Part shown: positions 1-6,393 of the stretch, piece by piece
Position numbering within the stretch: the first letter of the stretch is position 1
Layout of the letters: each line of letters begins with the position of its first letter
NCBI GenBank assembly: GCA_030630935.1
Contig: DAOVMD010000096.1
Coordinates: 1 to 9,052 of the forward strand
DNA from: Candidatus Mcinerneyibacteriota bacterium
GTDB taxonomy: Bacteria > AUK180 > JAQVHJ01
DNA length: 9,052 nt
Direction: 5' to 3'
The notes under the pieces: model-generated
Database searches by the model: none
The model's input: only the letters and a program-made list of their open reading frames with translations
What the model was told of the DNA's origin: nothing
Program-made: the position numbers and the translations under genes

Positions 1-160
1 GGAACGTCTGTGCTACGCTTGTCGCAGGACTTTAATCTATAAAGCAACAGTTCTCGGTTCTCTGATATCTGTTCTCTGTTCAAGCAACAGAGTTGCTTGA
101 GAATAGCAGGTTGACGACCGAAGGGAGGAAATCCCGATAGAGAATCGTATCGGGAGACTT
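1..160. repeat. Intergenic repeat patchwork with two hairpins
   Basis: No convincing coding sequence is visible here. The stretch contains a hairpin TCAAGCAAC-AGA-GTTGCTTGA (80-100, 9-bp stem) and a second, TCCCGATA / TATCGGGA (132-139 with 148-155, 8-nt loop). The second resembles the TCCCGAC-GT-GTCGGGA hairpin at 3152-3167, which suggests one dispersed intergenic family. The segment is richer in GC than the flanking AT-rich DNA. The left edge is cut by the window, so an upstream gene or repeat may continue outside. No terminator T-run follows either hairpin on the + strand. Confidence 0.5.
36..80 (+). repeat. 45-nt degenerate direct repeat, copy 1
   Basis: An ungapped alignment by eye to 728-772 gives 36 identical positions out of 45. 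Both copies start with TCTATAAA and continue into pyrimidine-rich TTCTCTG/TTATCTG runs. Internally the unit is itself quasi-periodic (TCTG / TTCTCTG steps). On the minus strand it reads as AACAGA/GAACAGAG tracts. The function is unknown. Confidence 0.5.
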
Positions 161-226
161 TAAAGGGACTTGTAATTGACTTACTTATGGAGTTTATATT
201 TGTTTTAATATGATGTTCTTTTCTAA

Positions 227-541
227 CAGTCCTGAAAGGACTGATGGTAGTAGCCCAGCAATTCATTGCTGGGTTATAATGTAAAAAGACAAGAACAGTC
301 CCGTAGGGACTGATGTTGGTTCAAAGGAATTTATTCCTGTGAATAATTATCTAAACAAGTTATGTTCAAATATATTAATATAATATTTTTTGCATCTTTT
401 TCTATTAATAATTCATTATTATATATTATCGGGACTGAAGTCCCTCCTTGTACATCTGTCCCTACGGGACAGTGGGTATATGGGGGGAATCACTACCCAG
501 CAATGAATTGCTGGGCTATTATTATTAGTCCCTACGGGACT
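227..541. repeat. Array of eight palindromic hairpins with mirrored halves
   Basis: Perfect hairpins lie at 227-243 (CAGTCC-TGAAA-GGACTG), 254-273 (CCCAGCAA-TTCA-TTGCTGGG), 296-312 (CAGTCCC-GTA-GGGACTG), 325-338 (AGGAAT-TT-ATTCCT), 431-444 (GGGACT-GA-AGTCCC), 457-471 (TGTCCC-TAC-GGGACA), 496-515 (CCCAGCAA-TGAA-TTGCTGGG) and 527-541 (AGTCCC-TAC-GGGACT). The 496-515 unit is the exact reverse complement of 254-273, and the GTCCC hairpins on either side are in matching reversed order. The right half is therefore an inverted copy of the left half's family around an AT-rich centre (about 345-425). An open frame through the right half (362-577) is a by-product of the palindromes. What the array does, or how it spreads, is unknown to me. 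Confidence 0.75.
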
Positions 542-622
542 GTAAGGTTTTTGTTCTCTATTCCGCTAACTCCTTAATAAAACATGCCCTGACCATAAGA
601 AACAAAAAAAAAACATAATAAA

Positions 623-673
623 AATGAGAAAAGCATCATTTAAATCGGAGATTTAAGTGATGCACTCCATATA
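623..673 (+). repeat. 51-bp hairpin repeat (REP-like), copy A
   Basis: This copy is identical over 51 bp to 3169-3219. Its core is an imperfect 14-bp stem, GCATCATTTAAATC (633-646) and GATTTAAGTGATGC (650-663), with a GGA loop and one T-G mismatch that becomes a G-U pair in RNA. The right end reads ATGCACTCCATATA, closely matching the ATGCATTCCGATATA end of the element at the window's right edge. In minus orientation the stem is followed by TTTTCTC and then, beyond the repeat, by a run of ten T (the A-run at 604-613). It could therefore stop leftward transcription, although no leftward gene reaches it in this window. Confidence 0.8.
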
Positions 674-727
674 GTATCAAATGCTTATAATCCTTAGTCT
701 TGATCTCAATTATCTTTTCTTTGTTTA

Positions 728-772
728 TCTATAAAACGACTGCTTTCTGTTCTCTGTTATCTGCTTTCTGTT
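728..772 (+). repeat. 45-nt degenerate direct repeat, copy 2
   Basis: This is the partner of 36-80 (36/45 identical, same strand, no gaps). The copy ends about 15 nt before the -35 element of the WG-repeat gene. The two copies bracket the palindrome array and the first 51-bp repeat. Confidence 0.5.
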
Positions 773-787
773 ATGTGAATTTATCCC

Positions 788-816
788 TTGCAATTATCTT
801 GATTTTGTAGTATAAT
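788..816 (+). promoter_or_regulatory. Sigma70-like promoter of the WG-repeat gene
   Basis: A perfect TATAAT (-10) lies at 811-816 and TTGCAA (-35, four of six consensus bases) at 788-793, separated by 17 nt. Transcription would start near 823, leaving a leader of about 20 nt before the ATG at 843. That leaves room only for a weak purine-rich ribosome site (GAAGAG, about 831-836). No operator-like palindrome overlaps it. Confidence 0.65.
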
Positions 817-842
817 ATTTTCATTAAGATGAAGAGAAAAAG

Positions 843-2843
843 ATGGAAAAATCTAAAGTAAAAAAGAGTAAAGCGAAAAAGAGAAAAGAGAAGGGATGGT
901 TTTTTAAAGCCTTTGTTTTATTTGGGCTAATACTTATATTCCTAATTTACTTTGTAGAGATTAGAATTGAGAAGAAATATGGTTATATAGATGAAACGGG
1001 GAAGTTTGTTATTGAAGCCCAATTTGATTATGTTGGAGACTTTATTGAGGGATTTGCTGATGTTGAAATAAATAATAAATGTTTTTTTATAGATAGAACA
1101 GGACAACCTGTAGTAAATATCAAATGTGACTATTGTTTAAAAAAAGGTATATTCGGAACAAGAATAATATCTAAAAATGGTAAATATGGGTTGATAGATA
1201 AGAAGGGAAAAAGAATTTTAGAATCTATCTATGATGAAATAGAATCAATAGGAACTATTGAGCTTCCTTTAGGAGAATCTCCAATAGTATTATTGTGGAG
1301 AAATAATAAGATGGGTTTTTTTAATAGAAAAACCAATAAGCTTGTTAAATGTTCTTATAATTATGTAAGTGGACATTCTATGTATTGGAGTTATTCATCT
1401 ATAGCTGTTGAGAAAGATACTGGTTGGGGAATTATAGATTTTTCGGAAAAAGTTATTGTTCCATGCATTTATAATTCTGCAAGAGTTTTTAATGATGAAT
1501 ATTTTATTTGTTATCTGAAAGACAAATCAATAGTCTTTAATAAAAAGGGTGAGATTCAATTTTCATTTAAAGAAGCTAACATAGAATATGTTAAGGATGG
1601 GGTGTTTTTGCTAATTACCAACTGTTTAAAAGGTCATAAATTAGATGAGATTGGTAAGGAGGGGTGTAAATATGGCTTGATAGATAAAACTGGTAAGATT
1701 ATACTTGAACCCAAATATGACGATATTTCTTATTTTAATCAAAATGGAATAGCAAGAGTAAATATTGGTGGGACCTGGGATCCTTTTTCACTTCGTGGAG
1801 GACAATGGGGATTTATAAATAAAAAAGGAGAAGTCGTTCTTGAACCAAAATATGTTTATATTGGTTTTTTTAGTTCCGATGGTTATGCAAGAATTAATTT
1901 ATCCGGATTGGAAAGCAGAGATCGTATACATGGTGGTAAATGGGGAATCATAGATGAACATGGAAAAATAATAATCAACCCGATTTATGATAATATTGTG
2001 TTTTACTCTAAAAACGGTAATAAGAAGGATTATTATTGTAAAGGTTATGATAAAATCAATTATTTTTATAAAGGAATGATCTGGATTAAGAAAGGGGATA
2101 AATACGGTGTTATAAATAAGAAAGGTGATGTTATAATTCCGTTTAAATTCGATTCATTCAAATCATTTAATAAGAAGGGGATATCAGTAGTTGAGGTCAA
2201 TGGAAAATTTGGGTATATTGACGAGAAAGGGAAGTATATAATTAAACTATCTTATGATCACGCTGAAAATTTTGATGAGAATGGTTTTGCAATTGTTGGG
2301 TATAAAAAATCTAAAAAACCAGATGAATTTAAATTTGGTTTAATAAATAGAAAAGGAAAGTTTATTTTAAAACCAATATTTGATGATATCTTTTATAATG
2401 ACAGATATGGTTATGTACCAACCCGTAGGACAAGAGTAAAGGACTATAAATTTAAAAAGGTAGGTTTAGTTTCGAAAGATGGTAAATTAATTTTAAAAAC
2501 TAAATTTAATAGATTTCATTGTACACAAGGTGATTATTTATATGTTGAAAAAGGGTATAAAAAAGGAGTAATTAATAAAAACACAGGTGAAGTAATCGTT
2601 AAACCCAGCAGGAAATATATTTTTGTTCCAGTATTCGGATCTTTTGGTCGTAATTATACGCCGAGATTTAATGATGGTTTAATTCCCTTAGGTGTTTATA
2701 AAATTAAAATAAATGTACGTTATAGGTTTTTTGAAGGTAATCTTATTTTTGATTTACGAAAATATTTTGTTAAGTTAGTTGATGATTATCCTTTTAATCT
2801 TTATTGGGAACTTTATAGTAACACTCCTTTTTTCTTCAATTAA
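843..2843 (+). CDS. Membrane-anchored WG-repeat protein
   Basis: This 666-residue protein consists of a lysine-rich N-terminus (residues 2-17), one hydrophobic membrane segment (about 19-38), and then roughly 13 WG-type repeats. The repeats start with motifs of the form [WYF]-G-x-I-[DN]-x-x-G-K-x-[IV]-[IL], at about residues 46, 79, 115, 157, 195, 277, 322, 367, 421, 456, 498, 540 and 574. The motif is clearest at 277-290, 322-335 and 367-380. The positive N-terminus predicts that the repeat domain lies outside the cytoplasm. WG repeats form beta-sheet structures used for binding, and I know of no enzymatic activity for them. The tail after about residue 600 lacks the motif, although DGLIPLGVY (611-619) looks like the end of another repeat. 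Translation ends in tandem TAA TAA. The ribosome site is weak (GAAGAG). The gene stands alone, convergent with the ABC operon, between two identical 51-bp repeats, and looks more AT-rich than the operon. The family call is confident; the role is unknown. Confidence 0.85.
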   Translation: MEKSKVKKSKAKKRKEKGWFFKAFVLFGLILIFLIYFVEIRIEKKYGYIDETGKFVIEAQFDYVGDFIEGFADVEINNKCFFIDRTGQPVVNIKCDYCLKKGIFGTRIISKNGKYGLIDKKGKRILESIYDEIESIGTIELPLGESPIVLLWRNNKMGFFNRKTNKLVKCSYNYVSGHSMYWSYSSIAVEKDTGWGIIDFSEKVIVPCIYNSARVFNDEYFICYLKDKSIVFNKKGEIQFSFKEANIEYVKDGVFLLITNCLKGHKLDEIGKEGCKYGLIDKTGKIILEPKYDDISYFNQNGIARVNIGGTWDPFSLRGGQWGFINKKGEVVLEPKYVYIGFFSSDGYARINLSGLESRDRIHGGKWGIIDEHGKIIINPIYDNIVFYSKNGNKKDYYCKGYDKINYFYKGMIWIKKGDKYGVINKKGDVIIPFKFDSFKSFNKKGISVVEVNGKFGYIDEKGKYIIKLSYDHAENFDENGFAIVGYKKSKKPDEFKFGLINRKGKFILKPIFDDIFYNDRYGYVPTRRTRVKDYKFKKVGLVSKDGKLILKTKFNRFHCTQGDYLYVEKGYKKGVINKNTGEVIVKPSRKYIFVPVFGSFGRNYTPRFNDGLIPLGVYKIKINVRYRFFEGNLIFDLRKYFVKLVDDYPFNLYWELYSNTPFFFN

Positions 2844-3168
2844 TAAAAAATTGTCTGATATTAATCTTTCTCTTTTTCAAATATTCTTTTTAAATCATTT
2901 ACGATTCTTATAAAAATGTATTCATTCGAAAACCAAAGAATTGTTTCCCAAACAAAGTAGGTGGCGCATCGAGCGAAGCGAGATCTAGCTTGCGTCCAGG
3001 GCCTTCGCCCGAATCATTCGCATATAATTCTTCGACATAATTAGGGAACGAATTTATTGATTTTTAAGGACGGCTGAAAAAAAACAATAAAACAAAAAGA
3101 TCAGATTGCCGCACTTTGCTTTAGCGCGTGGCTGGAGTGTAACGAAAGTCATCCCGACGTGTCGGGAC
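2844..3168. other. Non-coding convergent intergenic region with repeat remnants
   Basis: I find no supported gene. The first ~115 nt are AT-rich with no clear terminator for the upstream + strand gene. From about 2960 to 3020 the composition changes abruptly to GC-rich, with GAGCGAAGCGAGA, a GGGC-CTTC-GCCC hairpin (2999-3010) and an adjoining CGAAT-C-ATTCG palindrome (3010-3020). After another AT-rich stretch, 3105-3168 is again GC-richer and ends with the hairpin TCCCGAC-GT-GTCGGGA (3152-3167), abutting the 51-bp repeat. These look like stacked fragments of dispersed intergenic elements. Confidence 0.5.
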
Positions 3169-3219
3169 AATGAGAAAAGCATCATTTAAATCGGAGATTT
3201 AAGTGATGCACTCCATATA
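3169..3219 (+). repeat. 51-bp hairpin repeat (REP-like), copy B
   Basis: This copy is identical base for base to 623-673, including the loop and the single mismatch in the stem (3179-3192 with 3196-3209). Identity stops sharply at both ends (c versus a on the left, a versus g on the right), which helps define the unit. It is 2546 bp from copy A in the same orientation, so the pair flanks the WG-repeat gene as direct repeats. It ends 21 nt from the stop codon of the last gene of the minus-strand operon. Confidence 0.8.
3171..3209 (-). terminator. Probable intrinsic terminator of the ABC operon, formed by repeat copy B
   Basis: Reading on the minus strand, the last permease stops at 3241. About 30 nt later comes a 14-bp stem (3209-3196 with 3192-3179) with a 3-nt loop, followed immediately by TTTTCTC. 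The stem is AT-rich, so strength is uncertain, but its position and the T-run fit a Rho-independent terminator. On the + strand the hairpin is followed by ACTCC, with no T-run, so it would not serve the WG-repeat gene. Confidence 0.5.
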
Positions 3220-3240
3220 ACGAACAACTATCCTCGATTT

Positions 3241-4446
3241 TCAAATCTTCCTAAGCATTTCTGATGGTGTGAATTTCTTTGTTAACTTAGCCGGGATCAT
3301 TGAAGATAGTGCCGGTATGATAATAGAGAAGATAGCCGTCACCACAAAGAAGGAAAAGTTATATGGTGGATATATTATACTTTCAAATGGTATATCAGAA
3401 CCTTCCGCCGCAGCAGAGACATCGACACCTTTGTTATTAAGATAGATTAATATGAGTAGTCCTGCTAAACTCCCGAGAACCCCGCCGAATGCTCCGATTA
3501 TACTGCCTTCAATTGTGAAGTTTATAAACATATCCCTATCAGTCATCCCGATTGCTTTCAGGGTTCCGATCTCTCTTAATCTTTCAAAGACAGCTTTTAT
3601 CATTGTATTGATAACGACAAAAGAAGCAAGGAATATTATTATTGCAAATATAAAGTAAATAATTTTCTTTTCTATCTCAATAAATTCAATCAGTCCACCA
3701 AGCTGTTCTTTATAAGTTAAAGCAATAGTACCTTCCGGTAAAAACTCTTTTATCCTTTCCTGTACTATTTCGGAATCCTCATGTTGTTTTGTATAAATAT
3801 AAATTTCAGTAGTTCCGTTTCTAATCTTGAGTAATTTCTTTGCATTCTCCAGACTTATAAAGAAAACTTTTTTATCAAATGCCTTCATTCCTGTTGTAAT
3901 GATTGCAGTGACCGGAAGTTTTATTCCATTCAACCCGCCTTCGGAAGTTTTTGTTGCGAGCAGAAGCTCTTCACCCACATCAACCCCCAACTTCTGAGCT
4001 AAGTCTTTTCCGATTGCGATTCCATTGTTTTGGATATTTCCCTTAATTACTTTTTGTTTCAGGTTGAATGTTTTATTATCAAAATCAATTCCTATTCCCA
4101 AACCAAATACAGTTGTTTCATCTTTCCCGAGCATAATCCCGAACCTGATTCTCTCTTCAACATATTTGACTTCGCTATATCTTTCAATCCTCATTATTAT
4201 TTCGTCACTATTATTAATGATCTCATCTACCGGCAGGAATTTCTCACGGTTCTTATATTCTTCAGTAATGATTCTAACATTCCCTGACTGGTAATTAATC
4301 ATACCCGATGTAAGCATCTCAAATAATCCGAAGACCCAACCCTGAGCAAAGCAAACAATTAGAGCTGCAAAGAAAATTGACAGAGCTGTCAGGAAAGATC
4401 TTTTTTTATTTCTCATAACATTCCTGAATGCAAATTTAAATAACAT
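3241..4446 (-). CDS. ABC transporter permease, FtsX/MacB (LolC/E-like) type, second of pair
   Basis: This 401-residue inner-membrane permease has the type VII ABC layout. A transmembrane helix lies at about 17-37, followed by a large periplasmic domain (about 38-260). Three more helices follow at about 261-283, 310-336 and 364-384. The cytoplasmic coupling segment REIGTLKAIG lies at 291-300, just after helix 2, and the C-terminal end PAKLTKKFTPSEMLRKI is typical of the FtsX family. There is no fused ATPase domain, so it should pair with the upstream permease and the upstream ATPase as in LolC-LolD-LolE. Family members act as mechanotransmitters moving lipoproteins, peptides or drugs from the membrane or periplasm rather than through a channel. 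The AAGGAG site (4459-4454) is well placed for the ATG, 16 nt after the previous stop. It is the last gene of the operon. Its substrate is unknown. Confidence 0.88.
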   Translation of the reverse strand: MLFKFAFRNVMRNKKRSFLTALSIFFAALIVCFAQGWVFGLFEMLTSGMINYQSGNVRIITEEYKNREKFLPVDEIINNSDEIIMRIERYSEVKYVEERIRFGIMLGKDETTVFGLGIGIDFDNKTFNLKQKVIKGNIQNNGIAIGKDLAQKLGVDVGEELLLATKTSEGGLNGIKLPVTAIITTGMKAFDKKVFFISLENAKKLLKIRNGTTEIYIYTKQHEDSEIVQERIKEFLPEGTIALTYKEQLGGLIEFIEIEKKIIYFIFAIIIFLASFVVINTMIKAVFERLREIGTLKAIGMTDRDMFINFTIEGSIIGAFGGVLGSLAGLLILIYLNNKGVDVSAAAEGSDIPFESIIYPPYNFSFFVVTAIFSIIIPALSSMIPAKLTKKFTPSEMLRKI

Positions 4447-4462
4447 TATATCTCTCCTTATA

Positions 4463-5689
4463 TTATTGAATTGTTCTTAAACATTCAACCGGTTGTAGTT
4501 TAGTTGCTTGTTTTGCAGGATAATAACTTGCAGCAACACTCGCAATCACACAGATTATTATTGAATTTATCATTGGTTTGATGCTCCAGGTAGATTTTGC
4601 GATTCCGATTATTTTATAACCCATATTATCAGTACCAAAACCCTCCATCATTGTAGTCATGTCAATTCCATGTTCAACAAAATACCAATTGAGGATAATA
4701 CTTAAGATTATTCCGAATATACTTCCGAGAACACCTATGATTGCTCCTTCAAATATAAACATCTTCAAAATATCTCCGTCAGTAAAACCTAAAGCCTTCA
4801 TCGTTCCTATTTCACGTTTTTTTTCAAGAACCGACATAAGCATAGTATTAATAATTCCAACTAGTGCAATTATTATTATGAAGTAAACAAATATAAATGA
4901 AAACTTTTTCTTCATTTTAGAGATTGCAAGAAAATTCTGACTCATATCTATCCAGCTTTGTATCTTATAATCTGGAATTGACTTTTGAAGAGCAACTTTA
5001 TATTTTTTATATTTATCACGGTTATTCGTTTTTATTGCAATTTCAGTTACGCCTTCAGTGTTCAGGAATTCCTTTGCTTCGGAAAGGTTAATAAAGACTG
5101 TTGAGTTATTGGTTCCCGGGTCAGGAGAAAAGACAATCCCGGAGACTTCCATTTCAATTGAGTTAAACATGCCTTTTGCTTCACGGAATGTAATGTAAAT
5201 AAAGTCTCCAACCTTTACATCCATACTTGCTGCAAGTTTTTTCCCAATCATTGCACACCCGGGTTTTAAGCTGCCTTCTTCAATAAATTCAGGTAATATA
5301 AATACTTTTTTATCCTGTTCCTGGTCAATTCCTATAACCAGGCAAGGTGTTGAGTCAATTGAATTATCAAGTTCAGCCGGGAATTTTATCCTTGTAGTAT
5401 GTGACTCGATAAAATCTGTTCCTTCAAGAGCCGTGACAACTTCTTTATAATTATTCATGAAATTATCTTCTGAAAACGGTTTGTCTTCATCATACTTTTC
5501 ACTCTGGATCTTGAAATGACTGGTTTCAAAATTGATGACATTATCAAAAGACTGTTCATTTAAGCCGTCAATAAAACTATCCATCCAAATATAAAAAGCA
5601 ATGCCGAATGAGAGGATTAGAAATGTAAGGATAGTTCTTTTCTTATATCTAATTATGTTTTTTAACGATAACGAAAAAAGAAATTTCAT
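4463..5689 (-). CDS. ABC transporter permease, FtsX/MacB (LolC/E-like) type, first of pair
   Basis: This 408-residue permease has the same architecture as its downstream neighbour: a helix at about 19-37, a periplasmic domain to about 262, and helices at about 263-285, 310-336 and 373-391. The coupling motif KREIGTMKALGFT spans 291-303, and the C-terminus PAKQATKLQPVECLRTI is diagnostic of the family. The two permeases are clearly diverged from each other, suggesting a heterodimer like LolC/LolE. Both carry a short segment between helices 3 and 4, GIDMTTMMEG (341-350) here and GVDVSAAAEG (340-349) in the other, which may mark a subfamily. The site AAGGGAG (5703-5697) overlaps the stop codon of the ATPase gene, so translation is probably coupled. 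Function as part of an inner-membrane extraction complex is inferred from family and context. Confidence 0.88.
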   Translation of the reverse strand: MKFLFSLSLKNIIRYKKRTILTFLILSFGIAFYIWMDSFIDGLNEQSFDNVINFETSHFKIQSEKYDEDKPFSEDNFMNNYKEVVTALEGTDFIESHTTRIKFPAELDNSIDSTPCLVIGIDQEQDKKVFILPEFIEEGSLKPGCAMIGKKLAASMDVKVGDFIYITFREAKGMFNSIEMEVSGIVFSPDPGTNNSTVFINLSEAKEFLNTEGVTEIAIKTNNRDKYKKYKVALQKSIPDYKIQSWIDMSQNFLAISKMKKKFSFIFVYFIIIIALVGIINTMLMSVLEKKREIGTMKALGFTDGDILKMFIFEGAIIGVLGSIFGIILSIILNWYFVEHGIDMTTMMEGFGTDNMGYKIIGIAKSTWSIKPMINSIIICVIASVAASYYPAKQATKLQPVECLRTIQ

Positions 5690-5701
5690 TTTTAATCTCC
5701 C

Positions 5702-6373
5702 TTAGTTTATTACTCGACCATCTCTTAGTCTAATCACTCTTTTTGCATGTTTAAGTATGAGCTCGTCATGAGTCGAGAATATAAAAGTAACATTATCTTC
5801 ATCATTCATCCCCTTCATTAAATCGACGATTGTTTCTCCCGTCTCTAAATCCAGGTTCGCGGTTGGTTCATCCGCAAGTATCAGTTTTGGGTTTTTTACT
5901 AATGCCCTTGCAATCGAGACTCTTTGCTGCTGCCCACCGGAAAGTTCCAGGGGCTTCCTATTTTCAAGTCCTTCCAAACCAACCTTCTTTAATATCTGCA
6001 TTACCATATCTTTACTTTGGGACTTGGAGTATTGTTTCAAAATCCGTAATGGCAATTCAACATTTTCAAATGCTGTCAGGATAGGGATTAGGTTATAAGT
6101 TTGAAAAATAAATCCGAAATGCTCTCTTCTGTAAAAAGCAAGCTCGTCAGAATTCTTTTCTGTAAGTAATTCCCCATCAATAAAAACTTCTCCATTATCA
6201 GGCTTATCAATACACCCGATGATATTAAGTAGGGTAGTCTTTCCCGAACCTGAAGGTCCGGCTAATGCTGTGAATTCTCCCTTTGTAATATCCAGAGTGA
6301 TATCATGGAGTGCCTGGAACGGCACCTTCCCGGCATAGTATGTCTTATTGATATCTGTGACTTCTAAAAACAT
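5702..6373 (-). CDS. ABC transporter ATP-binding protein, LolD/MacB class
   Basis: This 223-residue cytoplasmic ATPase powers the two adjacent permeases. All the catalytic motifs are intact: Walker A GPSGSGKTT (39-47), Q-loop glutamine 91 in FIFQTYNLIP, signature LSGGQQQRVSIARAL (144-158), Walker B LILADEP (164-170), D-loop NLD (173-175) and switch histidine 202 in STHD. The N-terminal pattern, the length and the FQTYNLIP stretch are typical of the LolD/MacB/FtsE group. The gene begins after a perfect AGGAGGT ribosome site (6385-6379), 20 nt past the stop of the barrel gene, probably the strongest initiation signal in the operon. LolD, MacB and other antimicrobial-peptide exporters share these motifs, so the ATPase alone does not reveal the substrate. 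Confidence 0.95.
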   Translation of the reverse strand: MFLEVTDINKTYYAGKVPFQALHDITLDITKGEFTALAGPSGSGKTTLLNIIGCIDKPDNGEVFIDGELLTEKNSDELAFYRREHFGFIFQTYNLIPILTAFENVELPLRILKQYSKSQSKDMVMQILKKVGLEGLENRKPLELSGGQQQRVSIARALVKNPKLILADEPTANLDLETGETIVDLMKGMNDEDNVTFIFSTHDELILKHAKRVIRLRDGRVIN

Positions 6374-6393
6374 GAGTAACCTCCTGTTATGAT

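Noticed and set aside
227-541. CRISPR array
   Set aside because: The repeated units are several different short palindromes at irregular spacing with no uniform spacers, no leader and no cas genes nearby.
362-577. Open frame of 71 codons on the + strand
   Set aside because: It runs through four palindromes of the repeat array and an AT-rich spacer, has no ribosome site, and its protein shows no domain-like pattern. The frame is open only because of the repeat composition.
623-673. Attachment site or IS terminal repeat
   Set aside because: The two copies are direct repeats, but no integrase or transposase lies between them. The imperfect internal hairpin fits a REP-like intergenic element better.
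2844-2960. Intrinsic terminator for the WG-repeat gene
   Set aside because: T-runs are present but I find no stable stem immediately before one on the + strand, so none is annotated.
3452-4294. Several + strand open frames opposite the second permease (3452-3658, 4025-4294, 4030-4287)
   Set aside because: They lie antisense to a well-supported permease gene, lack ribosome sites and have reverse-translated composition.
5830-6084. + strand open frame opposite the ABC ATPase
   Set aside because: It is the antisense shadow of the signature and Walker B region of an intact ATPase gene.
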